Below, piece after piece: positions 62,011-64,000 of a stretch of 64,000 nt of DNA. Made by a program: the position numbers and the translations under genes. The notes below the pieces were generated by a model. The model did no database searches. It was not told the origin of the DNA and was given only the letters and a program-made list of their open reading frames with translations. Origin of the DNA: Methanoculleus sp. 7T (GTDB lineage Archaea > Halobacteriota > Methanomicrobia > Methanomicrobiales > Methanoculleaceae); assembly GCF_023195915.1 (NCBI RefSeq), contig NZ_JALPRP010000001.1, positions 1,488,001 through 1,552,000 on the forward strand, in the 5' to 3' direction. Numbering within the stretch: position 1 is the stretch's first letter; each line of letters starts with the position of its first letter.

Positions 62011-62100
62011 ACGCAACGGCACTGATGACAGCAGGGGGCATAACGCGAAATTCGGCCGGCTTGGAGCTCAATGTTGATAAAAACCTCCGCATGAAATATA

Positions 62101-62148
62101 AAAATATTGATATATTATAAAGGCTATTCCGGGTCGGAACCCCGAAGC
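62101..62148 (+). promoter_or_regulatory. Surface-gene promoter, copy 2
   Basis: AATATTGATATATTATAAAGG (broken here as AATATTGATAT and ATTATAAAGG) followed by GGAACCCCGAAGCCGG. Shares the AT-run, TATA and CCCC-box order with 59210 and 62939. Predicted leader ~130 nt. Confidence 0.4.
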
Positions 62149-62276
62149 CGGCACCGGAACTGGAAAATCCCGGACCGCCCGGCCGCCGGAGGGGGACGCA
62201 GACGGATACTGCACCCCTCCGTGGGGGTTACGCACCCGGACAGCCCCATGAGCGTCCGGAAAATGAGGTGAACCGA

Positions 62277-62759
62277 TTGAGAGAGATCAGCATTCTTGTA
62301 GCCGTCATCGTATCAGCGTTCGTGTTCGGTTCGATCGCAAGCGCGGCGGCCTACGTCCCGCCGGGACCGGGAGGAGAGAAAACCATCGGCACCATCGGAG
62401 GAACAGTCTGGCTGGATTCCAATGCCGACGGCGTGCAGGACCCCGGGGAGCGGGGCATGAGCGGCATCACCGTCTACCTCTTCAATGCTACCGGCGGAAA
62501 GGTCGCAACGACTGAGACATTCTCCCATGCCTGTGAAGGGCTCTACATCTTCAGCGGCGTCAGCCCGGGGAACTATACCGTCGAGGTCGTTCCGCCCGAG
62601 GGGTATGCCTTCACCGTCCAAGGCCGGGGCACACCCAGGGATACGGTCAGCACTATCGACCCGATCAACGGAACAGCCGTCATCAACCTGACCGATGAGC
62701 TTGTGGTGGAGACGGACCTCGTCGTCAGGGACGCCGGGCTGGTGCCGGTCGGGAACTGA
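62277..62759 (+). CDS. Exported SdrD-B-like single-domain protein
   Basis: 160 residues from TTG 62277, chosen because GAGGTGA sits 5 nt upstream; the GTG at 62268 lies inside that ribosome-binding site. Signal peptide (ILVAVIVSAFVFGSIASAAA), then one SdrD/Cna-B-like domain: GTVWLDSNADGVQDPGERG, ITVYLFNATGGKVA, LYIFSGVSPGNYTVEVVPP, ending in a VVRDAGLV strand as in the preceding gene's B-domains. No anchor. Possibly an interacting or accessory partner of the large neighbour. Confidence 0.83.
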   Translation: MREISILVAVIVSAFVFGSIASAAAYVPPGPGGEKTIGTIGGTVWLDSNADGVQDPGERGMSGITVYLFNATGGKVATTETFSHACEGLYIFSGVSPGNYTVEVVPPEGYAFTVQGRGTPRDTVSTIDPINGTAVINLTDELVVETDLVVRDAGLVPVGN

Positions 62760-63150
62760 CGCGGGCGTACCGCACGGCGGCACGCCGGCCCCTTTTTTTC
62801 GCGTCGTTGCGGTGCCGCCCGCTCCGCTCCGTCTGAGGCGGCAAGAGAGTTGCCTTCTTCCTTGAGGGCTTCTGCAGGCCGGACCTTAAAAACTCGCCCG
62901 ATGAACCGGGGTGCCGACCGCCGAGCAATTCATAACAACATTATTATAATAATCTAGCAATTATAGTGAACCCCCCCGCGGATAGCACCGACAACATCGC
63001 TGTAGTGTTGAACACAGACCGTCGAAAATAGAGATACCGCATCCAGCGGCCGTAACCCGGCACCCCATCTACATTCTTCAGTCACGCGGGCAGGCAAGCG
63101 ATCGTAAGTGTGGAGCGCGTGAGGGGCGGCAATCAGCATGGAGACGTAGT
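62760..63150. other. Intergenic region with third surface-gene promoter
   Basis: 391 nt without a gene. A promoter-like block at 62939-62983 is followed by a ~165-nt leader containing short dyads; GGAG lies 7 nt before the next ATG. Confidence 0.45.
62939..62983 (+). promoter_or_regulatory. Surface-gene promoter, copy 3
   Basis: CATTATTATAATAATC, AATTATAGTG (TATA-like), then AACCCCCCCGCGG. Closest in sequence to the block at 59210-59254. Confidence 0.45.
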
Positions 63151-64000
63151 ATGAGACGGAATCTTGGTTTGATAGTGGTGGTGTTGCTGGCATGCACGCT
63201 TGCCGCGACGTCGAGCGCGGCCGCAGTGGATTTCTCGGTCGTCTGGAACAAGACCTACGGCGGCCCGGACGCAAACGAATCGGCATATGCTCTTCTCCAG
63301 TCACCCGACGGAAGAGGCTACCTCTTCGCCGGGGACACCGAGTCGTTTGGGGCCGGAGAACGTGACGCTTGGGCGGTCAACCTGACCGGAACCGGTGACG
63401 AGCGCTGGAACAGGACGTTCGGCGCCGGCGAAGCGGATACGGCTCGGGCACTGATCAACACAACCGACGGGAACTACCTCTTCGCAGGGTCGCTCACCTA
63501 CGTGACCGGAGGCACACGGAAAGATACCGATATCTGGGTGGTGAAATTCGACCCCAAAGGAGAGATCGTCTGGAACAAGACGTTCGGCGGCGCCGAGGTC
63601 AACGCATCGGCATACGCGGCCGCAAAGACCAGTGACGGCGGTTACGTCGTCGCCGGGACGGTCGCAGCTTGGGGGTCCCCGGATACCGATGTCTGGGTGA
63701 TCAAACTCAACGCCACCGGGGACGAGGAGTGGAACCGGACCTTCGGAGAGCCGGGCTCCTCCGATGCCGCATACTCGGTCATTGAGACGACCGACGGCAA
63801 CGTTGCCGTCGCGGGGAGCACGGAGTCGTTTGAAGCGTTCGCCGCCGACGCGTGGGTCGCGAAACTCGATCCTGCAGGGAACGAGGTCTGGAACAAGACG
63901 TTCGGCGGCCCGGAGAACGATACCGCCCGGGCACTCACGGCAACCCCGGACGGGGGCCTCGTCTTTGCCGGGAGTTACATGAGCAGGGATGCGGCCAACC
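63151..64000 (+). CDS. Exported beta-propeller surface protein, N-terminal part (runs off window)
   Basis: At least 283 residues; no stop before the window ends. Signal peptide MRRNLGLIVVVLLACTLAAT followed by Ser/Ala-rich cleavage region. Repeats VWNKTYGGPDANESAYALL, GDERWNRTFGAGEADTARAL, GEIVWNKTFGG, GDEEWNRTFGEP, GNEVWNKTFGGPENDTARAL match the propeller of the gene at 59407, so the two are paralogues. Probably the same plan with C-terminal domains beyond the window. Confidence 0.88.
   Translation, partial: MRRNLGLIVVVLLACTLAATSSAAAVDFSVVWNKTYGGPDANESAYALLQSPDGRGYLFAGDTESFGAGERDAWAVNLTGTGDERWNRTFGAGEADTARALINTTDGNYLFAGSLTYVTGGTRKDTDIWVVKFDPKGEIVWNKTFGGAEVNASAYAAAKTSDGGYVVAGTVAAWGSPDTDVWVIKLNATGDEEWNRTFGEPGSSDAAYSVIETTDGNVAVAGSTESFEAFAADAWVAKLDPAGNEVWNKTFGGPENDTARALTATPDGGLVFAGSYMSRDAAN

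Noticed and set aside
59311-62022. Minus-strand open frame of ~900 codons
   Set aside because: Antisense to the exported propeller/B-domain gene; the plus frame has signal peptide, repeats and ribosome-binding site. High GC makes long shadow frames common here.

Overview
The window is from a GC-rich euryarchaeon and most resembles a hydrogenotrophic methanogen of the order Methanomicrobiales (Methanoculleus-like; inferred from gene content, not from a search). Supporting genes are a complete F420-reducing hydrogenase operon (frhA-frhD-frhG-frhB), the methanopterin-pathway enzyme MptA, hydrogenase nickel chaperone HypB, and archaeal information-processing genes: TFB, RpoL, aIF2-beta, aIF5B, ribosomal proteins S6e and S8e, SRP19, Gar1. 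Many genes have a TATA box about 26-30 nt before the start codon (near-leaderless mRNAs). Others use a Shine-Dalgarno sequence, sometimes with GTG or TTG starts.

Layout. 1-3.0 kb: minus-strand operon for an iron/cobalamin-type ABC importer (permease, ATPase, an embedded SAM methyltransferase, substrate-binding lipoprotein). 3.3-8.9 kb: DUF2124 protein, PAS histidine kinase, then a HerA-like ATPase followed by a LigD-type 3'-phosphoesterase and a C2H2 zinc-finger protein. 9.0-9.7 kb: an AdoMet-decarboxylase-like gene behind a repeat-rich AT island. 10.1-15.0 kb: frh operon and mptA. 15.1-20.4 kb: ilvC, flavodoxin, purL, aIF2-beta/TRAM, methyltransferase, rpoL. 20.5-23.6 kb: accessory exported proteins and a candidate structured RNA. 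23.6-27.6 kb: metallo-hydrolase, AAA+ ATPase, methionine aminopeptidase, M24 peptidase. 27.7-39.3 kb: small membrane and regulatory proteins, tRNA-Asn, lipase-like hydrolase, two paralogous small proteins flanking a membrane gene, QueG-like protein, channel-like protein, RND exporter, HTH and TrmB-type regulators, a serpin lipoprotein, tRNA-His.

39.6-48.9 kb: translation and transcription core (aIF5B, S6e, S8e, SRP19, Gar1, TFB) with a SoxB-like metallophosphatase/DsrE pair, hypB and tRNA-Ala. 48.9-50.4 kb: an att-like duplication of the tRNA-Ala 3' end around a beta-propeller surface protein. 50.4-59.0 kb: C_GCAxxG_C_C protein, acyltransferase, YhfC protease, a HEAT protein with an unusual internal peptide repeat, copper ATPase plus a 49-residue YHS protein, HD nuclease, glycosyltransferase, DJ-1. 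59.2-64 kb: three large or medium exported proteins (beta-propeller and SdrD-B-like domains) under look-alike promoters with long leaders.

The most unusual items are the HEAT protein with TQHDLLAGP-type repeats, the tRNA-Ala 3'-end direct repeats, the hairpin array at 22.44-22.62 kb, the FrhG N-terminal extension overlapping frhD, the dyad/direct-repeat island before the AdoMet-decarboxylase-like gene, the HerA/phosphoesterase/zinc-finger cassette, and the shared promoters of the surface-protein cluster. No CRISPR array, rRNA gene or transposase was seen.
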